From CAZSHG01 sp964459995 (lineage in GTDB: Bacteria; UBP14; UBA6098), in contig CAYWOR010000016.1 of NCBI GenBank assembly GCA_964459995.1, forward strand, positions 1-61,560: a stretch of 61,560 nucleotides of DNA. The letters run 5' to 3'. The notes beneath the pieces are model-generated. The model did no database searches, was not told the origin of the DNA, and saw only the letters and a list, made by a program, of their open reading frames with translations. The position numbers and the translations under genes were made by a program. Positions 41,783 through 49,550 of this stretch are shown here, piece by piece. Within the stretch, counting starts at the first letter, position 1. Each line of letters begins with the position of its first letter.

Positions 41783-43177
41783 TCACGGCGCTTCCCACCT
41801 TCCAGCCGCGTTCTCCAGCAACCAATACCCTTTCCCGATTTCGATTATGTCCGCCGGCTCGTATTCGCCGTCGAGATACTCGAACATCGGCCAAATCGGC
41901 GCGCCAAGGCTCTCGCCCTCCGTCGCGTAAAATGGCAGACTCCCTCCACCAAGTAGATTCCAGCCTCGGAAAGTCGGCATCCAGATGCCGTCCATCGGCT
42001 GACCTGCGAACATCACCCGGTTGGGCTCGTCGCTGAGTATCCAGTATCCCATCCCCGGCGCGAGAATATCCGTCATCTCATAATCGCCGGTCATAGAATT
42101 ATAGAGGAACGCCTCCCCGATAGCCGTCTCGAAACGCGAAATCGGCACGGTGGAATAATCCGAGGGCAGAGACACCGCGTTCCACCCGCGCTCGATCTCC
42201 ACCACCGCCTCGTTGCAACCGCACGAATCCAGCGTAACCAGCAGAGTCTCAACGAACGCCCCGCCGTCGAAATCCCCGATGACGTGGAAGGCGGGGTTTG
42301 CTAATGATGGATTATACCAATAAGTGAAACCCGCTCTTCCAGTTTCACCCGCTGGGATCGACCCCATATCCAGAAGGAGTGGGTATACCCAACCACCATT
42401 AATCCGAGACAAATGAACTTCTGCAAATACTGAAAAACCGGTGTTATTCGTAATGTAGATTGAATCGGCAGATGTTCGGCCTACTGAATCTGCCCATCCG
42501 CACATCAATGAACGCCAATACCCATCTAACGACCATACTTCTCCGCCGGTTGTGTCTGCGGCATGTTCCCAAAAATCATGGTGATATGGATGCAATGGAA
42601 CACATGCGCCATGAGTGAGTGTGTCGCTAATAATCGGATACAGAATAATCTCATGATACAGAAGCATTTCCAGACACTCTTCTTTGGTGAGATTGCTCTT
42701 ACAGCTGGAACAATCCGATGAATCGGAGCTTTCACAAAAAACCGCGTCCGTTATCAGGAAAACTACACGATTAGCTTCCGACCTCCAATTAATTAAGTTT
42801 GCGGCAACCCAAAGGGCATCGAGAGCTTCTTCTGGAGCATCGCCGCCGCCACTTGATCCCAGTGCGGCTATATCGGCTCTGAATCTTGAATAATCAGGCG
42901 TCAGGTCGATGCCAGGATTTGTAGGGTCGTAATCGTGATCGCCATCGACAGAATCAGCGAAAGTAACTATTCCCCAGTGAATATCGCAATACATCATTAG
43001 AGAATCGATACATTCAGAGTTCCATAATATACTCGAGAAATAGGTTGACGAGGATCCGCTCGTATCGATCACAAACACGATATCCACCTTTAACTTCGCC
43101 TCGCAATCCACATAAATATCCATCGCTCCGGCGAACGCCGAAGCGGCAACCAGAATAATCAATAACGCGTATCTCAT
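41783..43177 (-). CDS. Exported von Willebrand factor A domain protein
   Basis: The 464-residue exported protein begins MRYALLIILVAASAFAGA. The vWA domain starts at DIVFVIDTSGSSS (MIDAS DxSxS) near residue 33 and continues to about 240, with a cysteine-rich loop (CESSDSSDCSSCKSNLT). The last 150 residues contain two similar segments (GWNAVSLPSDYSTVP to GYWILSDEP and GWNLLGGGSLPFYATEG to GKGYWLLEN), a GW...GYW module seen in related surface proteins. Metal-dependent ligand binding at the cell surface is inferred. The array at 43259 lies just upstream. Confidence 0.78.
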   Translation of the reverse strand: MRYALLIILVAASAFAGAMDIYVDCEAKLKVDIVFVIDTSGSSSTYFSSILWNSECIDSLMMYCDIHWGIVTFADSVDGDHDYDPTNPGIDLTPDYSRFRADIAALGSSGGGDAPEEALDALWVAANLINWRSEANRVVFLITDAVFCESSDSSDCSSCKSNLTKEECLEMLLYHEIILYPIISDTLTHGACVPLHPYHHDFWEHAADTTGGEVWSLDGYWRSLMCGWADSVGRTSADSIYITNNTGFSVFAEVHLSRINGGWVYPLLLDMGSIPAGETGRAGFTYWYNPSLANPAFHVIGDFDGGAFVETLLVTLDSCGCNEAVVEIERGWNAVSLPSDYSTVPISRFETAIGEAFLYNSMTGDYEMTDILAPGMGYWILSDEPNRVMFAGQPMDGIWMPTFRGWNLLGGGSLPFYATEGESLGAPIWPMFEYLDGEYEPADIIEIGKGYWLLENAAGRWEAP

Positions 43178-43258
43178 TTTTCATCCTCCATGATGATGTT
43201 TTCGTTCAAAAGCCCCATTTATATATCTCCCGAGGCCATTCCCCCAGAGGCCGGAACC

Positions 43259-43447
43259 GATTTTTCAAGACAAAGTGATTGCTTCTACCAAACAACACAT
43301 CGGTTTTAATAACATACATATCGGTTCCCCCAACATGATATGCGGTTCCCATAACAAGCAATGCGGTTCCCAAAACATACACATCGGTTCTCAAAACAAG
43401 CATTGCGGTTTTACCAACGTATCGATTGGTTTTGCAAATCATTTTTA
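43259..43447 (-). repeat. 21-bp tandem array A
   Basis: The core CGGTT (plus strand) recurs at 43301, 43322, 43343, 43364, 43385 and 43406, exactly 21 bp apart, with degenerate in-phase copies at 43259, 43280 and 43427. A second constant block, AAC, follows after five variable bases. No indel is visible. On the minus strand the array begins immediately after the stop codon of the XRE gene at 43445-43825. Confidence 0.9.
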
Positions 43448-43825
43448 CCCTTTCCCGAGGACTTTTTCCCTCGGCGGAAGTTTGACGCGGCGTTCTTCGT
43501 AAAGGAAATCCTGTGTTTGGTCGATAGGTTCCAAAACTACCTTGAAACCGCAGGTTCCCGCGATTGCCACAAAGGTCGAGAAGCGCAGGGATTTGGTTAC
43601 ACCCTGCATAAAATTGCTCACCGTCGAGGGGTCCATGCCCGAATAACGGGCGATTGTGGACTGATTAACCCCTGCGGTGCCGTCCTTAATCATGTGAATC
43701 AGTTTCCGATGAACAGCTCTCGTATGTTGCATCCAATATTCGCGCATATTCTTCCTGCAATCCTTATCCTTGAGCCTTTTCTCCTCACGTCGCCTTCTCT
43801 TTTCTTCCAATGATAAACGTCCCAT
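43445..43825 (-). CDS. XRE-family HTH regulator A, adjacent to array A
   Basis: The 126-residue protein has a lysine/arginine-rich N-terminus and an XRE-type helix-turn-helix (STIARYSGMDPSTVSNFMQG, about 54-73). The C-terminal part reads FKVVLEPIDQTQDFLYEERR. This is similar in layout to XRE B (YEIELKPIDPYEDRFYSERR), making the two regulators homologous. A strong promoter and AAGGAGG lie upstream. Its TAA stop lies inside the junction with array A. I infer that the regulator binds DNA, possibly the array itself. Confidence 0.82.
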   Translation of the reverse strand: MGRLSLEEKRRRREEKRLKDKDCRKNMREYWMQHTRAVHRKLIHMIKDGTAGVNQSTIARYSGMDPSTVSNFMQGVTKSLRFSTFVAIAGTCGFKVVLEPIDQTQDFLYEERRVKLPPREKVLGKG

Positions 43826-43832
43826 AATAGCC

Positions 43833-43861
43833 TCCTTAGGTTAAGGTCGTATTGAATATAA
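43833..43861. repeat. 29-bp direct repeat, copy 1
   Basis: A 29-nt sequence is repeated exactly at 44851-44879. Here it spans the leader of XRE A from the -10 box to the ribosome site. The two copies bracket the REP-transposase block. Confidence 0.85.
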
Positions 43862-43883
43862 ACAGACTTAGATTACAAGTCAA
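43856..43883 (-). promoter_or_regulatory. XRE A promoter
   Basis: On the minus strand TTGACT (43878-43883), a 16-bp spacer and TATATT (43856-43861) stand 31 bp upstream of the ATG. The -10 box belongs to the 29-bp direct repeat; the -35 box is outside it. Confidence 0.6.
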
Positions 43884-43908
43884 GTTTTATCCCTTCAAAA
43901 TAAAACAA

Positions 43909-44091
43909 CGTTCCCGACGAATATCAGGGCGAGACGCCCTGTCTATTAGGTCGAGGGCAAGCGTATCCCAAAACCTTAACAGCTTCGGCGTCCCGCCGAA
44001 TGAACTGCAAATTACCGGGCGAGACGCCCTGTCTGTTATGTCGAGGACAAGTATATCCCAAAACCTTGTCCCGCCGCGGGGAATTAATTCT
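43909..44091. repeat. REP-type repeats downstream of the transposase
   Basis: One full and one truncated copy of a 90-bp unit beginning GGGCGAGACGCCCT (43927 and 44017). Each unit has inverted GC-rich ends (CGGGCGGGACGCC-type at the left, GGCGTCCCGCCG at the right), so each can fold as one large hairpin. Confidence 0.85.
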
Positions 44092-44535
44092 TCAACGCCA
44101 ATCTTCATAATCCATTCTATCTCGATAATACGCGCTACAAAATCTATAATCATCAATGATTTCGATCAAACCCTCTCGAATTGGATTTTTCTCGATGTAT
44201 AAACTTTTTTCTTCGACGAATCTGATGTCATCCAGTTGTTCTATGTAACTCCCACTCTGCCATACCAAACCATTTCGCTCCATTGTTTTATTTATTTCAT
44301 GCGCTGAATAACTCTTAAGACTATGCAAAACTTGACTTATTGTCTTTCTATCATTCAATCCAATTACAATGTGAACATGTTCTGGCATTACGACAAACGA
44401 ATATAAACGATACCAGTTTTTATCCTGGCCGAACAGGATTGAATTTGTTACAATTTCGGCATTTGAATCGATAAGGATTTTTCGACGAAGATAGGTTACA
44501 AAAGTGATGAAATAACATTCAATTCCAATATTCAT
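44092..44535 (-). CDS. REP-associated tyrosine transposase (RAYT, IS200-like)
   Basis: Single-strand DNA transposase of the Y1/HUH class. The 147-residue protein has the HUH-like VVMPEHVHIVIGL near 62, LHSLKSYSAHEINKTM near 85 (candidate catalytic Tyr region) and ending YIEKNPIREGLIEII. The start at ATG 44535 has GGGAGAAATA upstream; an upstream start at 44553 is less likely. REP units flank it on both sides, the usual arrangement of a RAYT with its substrate repeats. It probably generated or maintains those repeats. Confidence 0.88.
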   Translation of the reverse strand: MNIGIECYFITFVTYLRRKILIDSNAEIVTNSILFGQDKNWYRLYSFVVMPEHVHIVIGLNDRKTISQVLHSLKSYSAHEINKTMERNGLVWQSGSYIEQLDDIRFVEEKSLYIEKNPIREGLIEIIDDYRFCSAYYRDRMDYEDWR

Positions 44536-44550
44536 TATTTCTCCCAAGAA

Positions 44551-44825
44551 CACCGGGCGGGACGCCCTGGCTTTTATATCGAGGGTAAGCGTATCCCAAA
44601 ACCTTAACAGCTTCGGCGTCCCGCCGAATGAACTGCAAATTACCGGGCGAGATGCCCTGTCTATTATGTCGAGGGTAGGCGTATATCAAAACCTTAATAG
44701 TAGCGGTGTCCCGCCGAATGAACTGCAAATCACCGGGCGGGACGCCCTGGCTATTAGGTCGAGGGTAAGCGTATATCAAAACCTTAACAGTAGCGGCGTC
44801 CCGCCGCGGGACTTGCTCTAAGATT
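44551..44825. repeat. REP-type repeats upstream of the transposase
   Basis: Three tandem copies at an exact 90-bp spacing (GGGC at 44555, 44645 and 44735). Each contains CGTATATCAAAACCTTAA-like sequence between inverted GC-rich ends. An open frame across them (44519-44842) is a by-product of a period divisible by three. Confidence 0.88.
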
Positions 44826-44850
44826 TTCCTGATGTCTGACAATCTATCCT

Positions 44851-44879
44851 CTCCTTAGGTTAAGGTCGTATTGAATATA
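44851..44879. repeat. 29-bp direct repeat, copy 2
   Basis: Exact match to 43833-43861. This copy retains the -10 box and ribosome site of the XRE A leader (minus strand) but not its -35 box, and is followed only by a short frame running into the REP block. Confidence 0.85.
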
Positions 44880-44897
44880 TATATATTTTCTCCTCCA

Positions 44898-45380
44898 TCA
44901 CCAGTTATTCTGGATGATGTTGACCAGATCGAGGGCAATTATTGCGGCGCATAAAATCCATACCGGTATCGCACGAAATTTGCTTCCGCCCTGTTTTATT
45001 CGATGGCCGGTGAAACCTATCGCGTATATAGAGGCGAAAATGAAGACCGGCAAATTGGTTTTTCCAGTATTGTAGCCGCGAATCTGTAACGCAATAATTA
45101 GTATAACGGCGATAGGTAGTAATATTTTCCAGAATAATTGGATTTTTGACCATTCTCTGAATTTTTTGACCATAATGAATGTTATAGCAAGTGGGATCGC
45201 GACGCCAAAATCGAAAGCGGAAAAAGCTATTACATCGATTACCATCGCGGTTGCTACTCCTAACATACCAATTCCGTCGTTGTTGAGTTTTCCGGCCCCA
45301 TCGCGGTAACTGAAGCCGGTGATAACGAAAACCACCGCCCCGACTGTGATTACGACCTTTTCAATCAGTAACAATGACAT
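44898..45380 (-). CDS. Polytopic membrane protein of unknown function
   Basis: Not recognised. The 160-residue protein has about five hydrophobic segments (VVITVGAVVFVITGF, VATAMVIDVIAFSAF, ILLPIAVILIIALQI, VFIFASIYAIGF, IPVWILCAAIIALDLV). It starts two bases after the stop of the next gene upstream, so the two are co-transcribed. No motif suggests a substrate. Confidence 0.55.
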   Translation of the reverse strand: MSLLLIEKVVITVGAVVFVITGFSYRDGAGKLNNDGIGMLGVATAMVIDVIAFSAFDFGVAIPLAITFIMVKKFREWSKIQLFWKILLPIAVILIIALQIRGYNTGKTNLPVFIFASIYAIGFTGHRIKQGGSKFRAIPVWILCAAIIALDLVNIIQNNW

Positions 45381-45382
45381 GT

Positions 45383-46585
45383 TTATTGCCCTTCATTTGG
45401 TGTTTTCCATCCGACATATCCCATTCGCTTATCTATCGGAATATGGAAGTTGTAGTAATTGCCATTCGGCGCGAGGATGTGATATTCAATCTGCTTCGAC
45501 TCGCCTTCGAGGCGTTTGCCGTTTCTAATAGTCGTGTATGTATAGACCAATATCATTTCGCCGTCAGGTGAGAAGTCAAGAATATCGGTGAACCATCTTA
45601 TCCATGATTTCCACAACAATGAGTCTTTTTCGTAAACATTAATTAATGAGTAAACACGGCGACTTTCTGGAGCATAAGCTTTGCCGTCTTTGCTGAGTAT
45701 TATTTTATTTGGATGTTCATCGACTGTAATGCTTCGTGTAAAATCATCGCATTTAATCGAATCGACCTCGCCGGTGTATATGTCGATTTTACGTTCGACG
45801 AAAATATCCTCGATTCCCTTTTCGGGTTTAGCTTTATTCCTGATTTTACGAGTATGTCTATATTCGACTATGGTCGTTGAATCGAGAATATAGGCAAATA
45901 TTTCGGTTACGAAAGTATCTATGTTTATCGTCTCGCCGGAGTTGAGGTCATATCGGCACAATTCGCCGTTTGGGTTAGTATAGAGGATAAATGGAAGGTT
46001 GCCGCGCCAAAATCTCTTTGGCATGAGCGATCCGGGGATAGAATCGAGCACGCCCGTTTTGTCCGCGATATACACGAAAACCCCTCTATCGTCCAAATAC
46101 GCGGAAAAAACGATGAGTTGTTTGTCGTTTGTATGATGCAGAGAGTTTGGCACAATCGCTCTCTCGAAGAGTTTATGAGATTCGCCTGTGTAGATATTCT
46201 GCCAATAGATAAGGGTGTAGTCTTTTTCGACGTCATTTGGAGAAGATTTTGTGTAGATTATCTCATCAATATTTGTCGAGACAGCGCAAATTTGGATATT
46301 TTCCATGCACAATAGTGTATCTAATTTTCCCGTCGAGATTTCATAGGTGATTATCATATCTGGTTCAGCGACGAAATACAGTTTACCTGCGATATCCCGA
46401 CAATCCATTTTTTGAGGTGGTTCTACTATCTCGCAACCAATGATATATTTTGCAATTTGCACGTGGAATATTTCTGCGAGACAATTGAAAAGAGTGTCGT
46501 AGTAAAGGATTAATAGAACAAGCATAATGACGGTAAGAATATAAATTCTTATTCGCCGCCACCCCTTTTTGTTTGGCGTATTCAT
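45383..46585 (-). CDS. Membrane-anchored protein with propeller-like repeats
   Basis: Not recognised to family. The 400 residues contain one N-terminal transmembrane helix (IYILTVIMLVLLILYYDTLF) followed by a periplasmic or surface domain with repeated beta segments (GKLYFVAEPDMIITYEISTG, then DRGVFVYIADKTGVLDSI, FSPDGEMILVYTYT), the pattern of a WD40/TolB-type beta-propeller. It precedes the small membrane protein at 44898 by 2 bp. Function unknown. Confidence 0.55.
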   Translation of the reverse strand: MNTPNKKGWRRIRIYILTVIMLVLLILYYDTLFNCLAEIFHVQIAKYIIGCEIVEPPQKMDCRDIAGKLYFVAEPDMIITYEISTGKLDTLLCMENIQICAVSTNIDEIIYTKSSPNDVEKDYTLIYWQNIYTGESHKLFERAIVPNSLHHTNDKQLIVFSAYLDDRGVFVYIADKTGVLDSIPGSLMPKRFWRGNLPFILYTNPNGELCRYDLNSGETINIDTFVTEIFAYILDSTTIVEYRHTRKIRNKAKPEKGIEDIFVERKIDIYTGEVDSIKCDDFTRSITVDEHPNKIILSKDGKAYAPESRRVYSLINVYEKDSLLWKSWIRWFTDILDFSPDGEMILVYTYTTIRNGKRLEGESKQIEYHILAPNGNYYNFHIPIDKRMGYVGWKTPNEGQ

Positions 46586-46688
46586 GGTTTCTCCTCTTTA
46601 TGAATGATTAAATTCCTCGCTGGCGGCAGTGCCGCAGACGAGGTGTTCAATGTGCTTCGTTCGATTAGTTTTATTCTAAATGGTATTT

Positions 46689-48176
46689 TCATTTCAAATA
46701 CACCACCCTTCGCGTGGCAGTTTCCTCGCCAACAGTTGCCCGGACGAGATACACGCCGGAGGGCAGGGAGGGGGCGGGTTGCCAGATGAATTCGCCATTT
46801 TGTAGGGGCGTGGTCTCAGACCCGCCCGTTTGTGTCACGGTCAACAAGCGGGAGGGTTTCAAACCCTCCCCTACGGGCAATTTTGCGATCCTTCGCCCAT
46901 TCACATCGTAAATCTCCACCTCGAACGGGACGGGGGACCCGTCCCCTACGCCCTCCACCGCAATTCGCACCGAGGAATTGAAGGGGTTGGGGTGGGCGGA
47001 GAGGGAAAAGCGATTCGGCGAAAATACATCGCGGTCCGGTATGTTATCCACTATCCTTTTTGCCCCGCGAAGACCGAATGTTCCTGTTTCGACATCTCTC
47101 ATTTCCCATAATAGATAAGCCGGGCTGGTAGTGTCATTGTCGAAATAGATACGAGGGTTATAGAAAACCGTATCAATCCTGAATGTGTCCACTATTTCCC
47201 ACCTCATATCTTCAAAACGCGCAATTATAACATAAGAATGATCGACACTATCAGAAAAGTCCGTTCGATGGTTCCATGCGATCCATGGTTTGCCGGTGGA
47301 ATCGATAGAAACCATTGGCCTTGAATTGGAAATTGGTGCACCCCGATCCAGCGTGTCGAGAACGACGCAGATTGTATCTCCAAACCATGCAATCAAGGAA
47401 ACTCCAGTCCCTGGTTTTATTGTAACGCCTACCCATGAATTTCGCCCCTTTGGCTGGAGTTGATTTTTATCATCTAAAGAACCACCTAAAAAAGGAATCT
47501 CATCGCTGAAGATCGAAATAGTGTCAGTATAGCACAACTCTAGATCAACGAAAACTGCATTAATAATATAATAATTACCCTCTGAAAGAGAGTAAGATTC
47601 GAATAAAACTATCAATGAATCCTCTATATTCTGATATGCGTGTGGAAATGCCCAAATTGAGGGGGACACGCCTATCGCATTCCAGGTGCTGTCTTCAAGA
47701 TACATATTTGCCAAATTTATCGAATAGAAACCAAATTGTCCCTCTGTTGTCTCATATGGACAAACACATACAGCGCCTGCCCCCGGAGAAAGGTCCCTCC
47801 ATTCATCATGGATTTTTCTCATAGCGAATAACCCCCTTGTCGGACCAGGAAGCCATACCGCATTGGCCAAAATCCATATTTCACCGTTAGCTCGTCTGAA
47901 CAAGTCAATCCTATCGACATCTCTTATTGTAGTCGAGTCGATCCAGAAGGAATCCACGGGTTGAAGACTACCGTCGTTTGACCATGTTCTTGCGCAAATC
48001 CCGTTCGACTGAGACCATGCGACAAGTAATCCCTCTTCAGTTATAATTGCGTCGTATACCCAATACGTGAAATCCAAACCTCCGTTGTATATTTCTATAG
48101 GCTCCGACCATTCGATTGTCTGACCGAAAACACTCCCCAAAACCACAAACAATAATCCTATCACCACATTTCTCAT
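46689..48176 (-). CDS. Exported propeller-like protein with C-terminal sorting domain
   Basis: The 495-residue exported protein has a signal peptide (MRNVVIGLLFVVLGSVFG) and a body of repeated beta segments with Trp-rich motifs (WSEPIEIYNGGLDFTYW, KPWIAWNHRTDFSDS) like sialidase/BNR propellers. The last 95 residues form a sorting-type domain (SAHPNPFNSSVRIAV, EIYDVNGRRIAKLPV, LPSGVYLVRATVG). Three palindromic GC-rich segments (46800-46950) lie in frame inside that domain and lengthen it. ATG 48176 follows GGAGGGAGAG. Confidence 0.65.
   Translation of the reverse strand: MRNVVIGLLFVVLGSVFGQTIEWSEPIEIYNGGLDFTYWVYDAIITEEGLLVAWSQSNGICARTWSNDGSLQPVDSFWIDSTTIRDVDRIDLFRRANGEIWILANAVWLPGPTRGLFAMRKIHDEWRDLSPGAGAVCVCPYETTEGQFGFYSINLANMYLEDSTWNAIGVSPSIWAFPHAYQNIEDSLIVLFESYSLSEGNYYIINAVFVDLELCYTDTISIFSDEIPFLGGSLDDKNQLQPKGRNSWVGVTIKPGTGVSLIAWFGDTICVVLDTLDRGAPISNSRPMVSIDSTGKPWIAWNHRTDFSDSVDHSYVIIARFEDMRWEIVDTFRIDTVFYNPRIYFDNDTTSPAYLLWEMRDVETGTFGLRGAKRIVDNIPDRDVFSPNRFSLSAHPNPFNSSVRIAVEGVGDGSPVPFEVEIYDVNGRRIAKLPVGEGLKPSRLLTVTQTGGSETTPLQNGEFIWQPAPSLPSGVYLVRATVGEETATRRVVYLK
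46800..46950. repeat. Three palindromes inserted in frame in the sorting domain
   Basis: Palindromes at 46802-46827, 46850-46870 (GGGAGGGTTTC then AAACCCTCCC) and 46927-46945 (GGGACGGG, GGA, CCCGTCCC). The middle one and its flank match the repeat at 60-116. They add about 25-30 codons between NGRRIAKLPV and the conserved end. Confidence 0.7.
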
Positions 48177-48745
48177 CTCTCCCTCCATTCAATTACAAAA
48201 TCACGCGTCGGCATCCAGTTTTCGAAATGGAAACGCGCGAGGACTTCGCCGTCAATGCTTTCGCGGGAGTCGGGGGTGTAGGATATGTAGATGTCCTCGA
48301 AATCCGCCGGGTAACGGATCGTGAAATCAGCAACGTCGATGGCGCGGTTCCATAGTTGCAGAGTCGTTACGATATACCGCGCGTGGCCGGCGGTCAATTC
48401 TTGGCGGTAGCCGATGTGCCAAGTCTTTTCGCAGTCGTCGTTTGCGGGAAGAGCGAACATCGTGGTCGCCCAGACTCGCGCCGAATCGGTTATGAACGGC
48501 GGCGGAATAATCGTGTCGCCATCGAAAACCGCGACAATCGAGTCCGGCGCGCCCATCAAGCTGTCCACAGGCACCGGATAAAGCACCGGAATCGCCCTCG
48601 CGCAGTTGCCCTCGATGATGTATGTGTAATCGGCCTCCACTCGCAGGTAGCCGTCGCCCTCGAGAATGATTTCGACATTCTCCGCAGAGAAATGCAAGCC
48701 GAAAAGGGCAAGCGGAAGGGCAATTATCGCGATTATTGTCCTCAT
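48173..48745 (-). CDS. Exported protein of unknown function
   Basis: Not recognised. The 190-residue product starts with a signal peptide (MRTIIAIIALPLALFGLHFS) and a Val/Ile-rich beta domain (NVEIILEGDGYLRVEADYTY, then TLQLWNRAIDVADFTIRYPA) with two cysteines (near 49 and 104) that may pair. Its stop overlaps the start of the sorting-domain protein (ATGA junction), so the two are probably made together, perhaps as a surface complex. Confidence 0.55.
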   Translation of the reverse strand: MRTIIAIIALPLALFGLHFSAENVEIILEGDGYLRVEADYTYIIEGNCARAIPVLYPVPVDSLMGAPDSIVAVFDGDTIIPPPFITDSARVWATTMFALPANDDCEKTWHIGYRQELTAGHARYIVTTLQLWNRAIDVADFTIRYPADFEDIYISYTPDSRESIDGEVLARFHFENWMPTRDFVIEWRER

Positions 48746-48748
48746 ATC

Positions 48749-48865
48749 CTATTCCTCCTCCATGAATTCTTTCGACAACGCGAGAAAACCGACATTCGCC
48801 TCGATATTCACGGCAAATGCAACGATAATAGTGCTCTGCGCGACGATATTCATCTGCCTATTCAC
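48749..48865 (-). CDS. Possible small membrane protein
   Basis: Frame of 38 codons from GTG 48865 with GAGGAG seven bases upstream, ending TAG at 48749, four bases before the next ATG. The product VNRQMNIVAQSTIIVAFAVN continues IEANVGFLALSKEFMEEE and has one hydrophobic stretch. Length and position suggest a real leader or membrane peptide of the downstream exported pair, but homology is unknown. Confidence 0.35.
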   Translation of the reverse strand: MNRQMNIVAQSTIIVAFAVNIEANVGFLALSKEFMEEE

Positions 48866-48890
48866 ATATTCTCCTCGAAAAGTGGCGGTT

Positions 48891-49104
48891 CCAACCAACT
48901 ATTTTATGGCTATTACCATCCCTAATTAGGTCTTGTCCAACTATTTTTAGTTTATGTCCAACCATAATTAGTTTATGCCCAACTATTTTTTGGCTTTGAC
49001 CAACCTAATTTAATTTTCATCCAACCTAAATTAGGCGATGTCCAACTGTTTTCGGAAAAAGATCGACCTATTTTCCAAAAAAAGGAACCTTTTACCGGAA
49101 AAAT
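48891..49104 (-). repeat. 21-bp tandem array B
   Basis: The core CCAAC (plus strand) falls at 48895, 48937, 48958, 48979, 49000, 49021 and 49042, with variant copies at 48916, 49063 and 49084: ten positions in an exact 21-bp register. A second AT-rich constant part (TTAG/TTTG type) alternates with two variable blocks. The end next to the regulator gene contains TTTTACCGGAAAA, shared with arrays C and D. Confidence 0.9.
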
Positions 49105-49123
49105 TCGCTTCAGGATAAGCGAA
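49098..49123 (-). terminator. Terminator of XRE B
   Basis: TTCGCTT (49104-49110) and AAGCGAA (49117-49123) enclose a 6-base loop; on the minus strand a T-run follows at 49099-49103. It ends the regulator transcript immediately before array B. Confidence 0.7.
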
Positions 49124-49124
49124 A

Positions 49125-49451
49125 TCATTCCTTATCCTCTTCGCGCGAAGGCAACGGCGGGTTCGGAGTTCGTCGTTCGGAATAGAATCTGTCCTCGTAA
49201 GGATCGATCGGTTTAAGTTCTATCTCATAACCTGCCGCCCAAAGCACGTCTATGATTGTTTTCAGTTGTGCGGTGTAATGTCTGCCGGTCATTATTTTCG
49301 ATATCGCGCCCAGATCGACGCCCGTGATCTCGTGAATCCTCGACCTGGTCAGTCCGCAATCTCGAACGACTCTACCTATTTTGAGGGCGGTATTATATGC
49401 CTGACCGGACATTGGTCGCTTTTTCTTTTTAACTGCAAATCCATGTCCCAT
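49125..49451 (-). CDS. XRE-family HTH regulator B, adjacent to array B
   Basis: The 108-residue protein has a basic N-terminus (GFAVKKKKRPMSG), an HTH segment LTRSRIHEITGVDLGAISKI (about 36-55), and the C-terminal feature YEIELKPIDPYEDRFYSERR shared with XRE A. AAGGAGAATC precedes the ATG. It sits 9 bp after the read-through stop of the sorting-domain gene upstream. Its own terminator separates it from array B. Confidence 0.82.
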   Translation of the reverse strand: MGHGFAVKKKKRPMSGQAYNTALKIGRVVRDCGLTRSRIHEITGVDLGAISKIMTGRHYTAQLKTIIDVLWAAGYEIELKPIDPYEDRFYSERRTPNPPLPSREEDKE

Positions 49452-49550
49452 GATTCTCCTTTATTTCAGATACGTTATTTTCCTCTCACCGCTTCCCCGG
49501 TTGGTCTCGATTCGGACGAGGTATGTTCCCGAGGAGGGCAGGGCGGCGAT

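Noticed and set aside
43206..43442. Minus-strand protein across array A
   Set aside because: Frame results from the repeat period; it starts near the regulator stop and lacks a ribosome site.
44519..44842. Protein across the upstream REP units (repeated YAYPR motifs)
   Set aside because: The 90-bp REP period is divisible by three; the frame follows palindromic DNA and is not a plausible protein.
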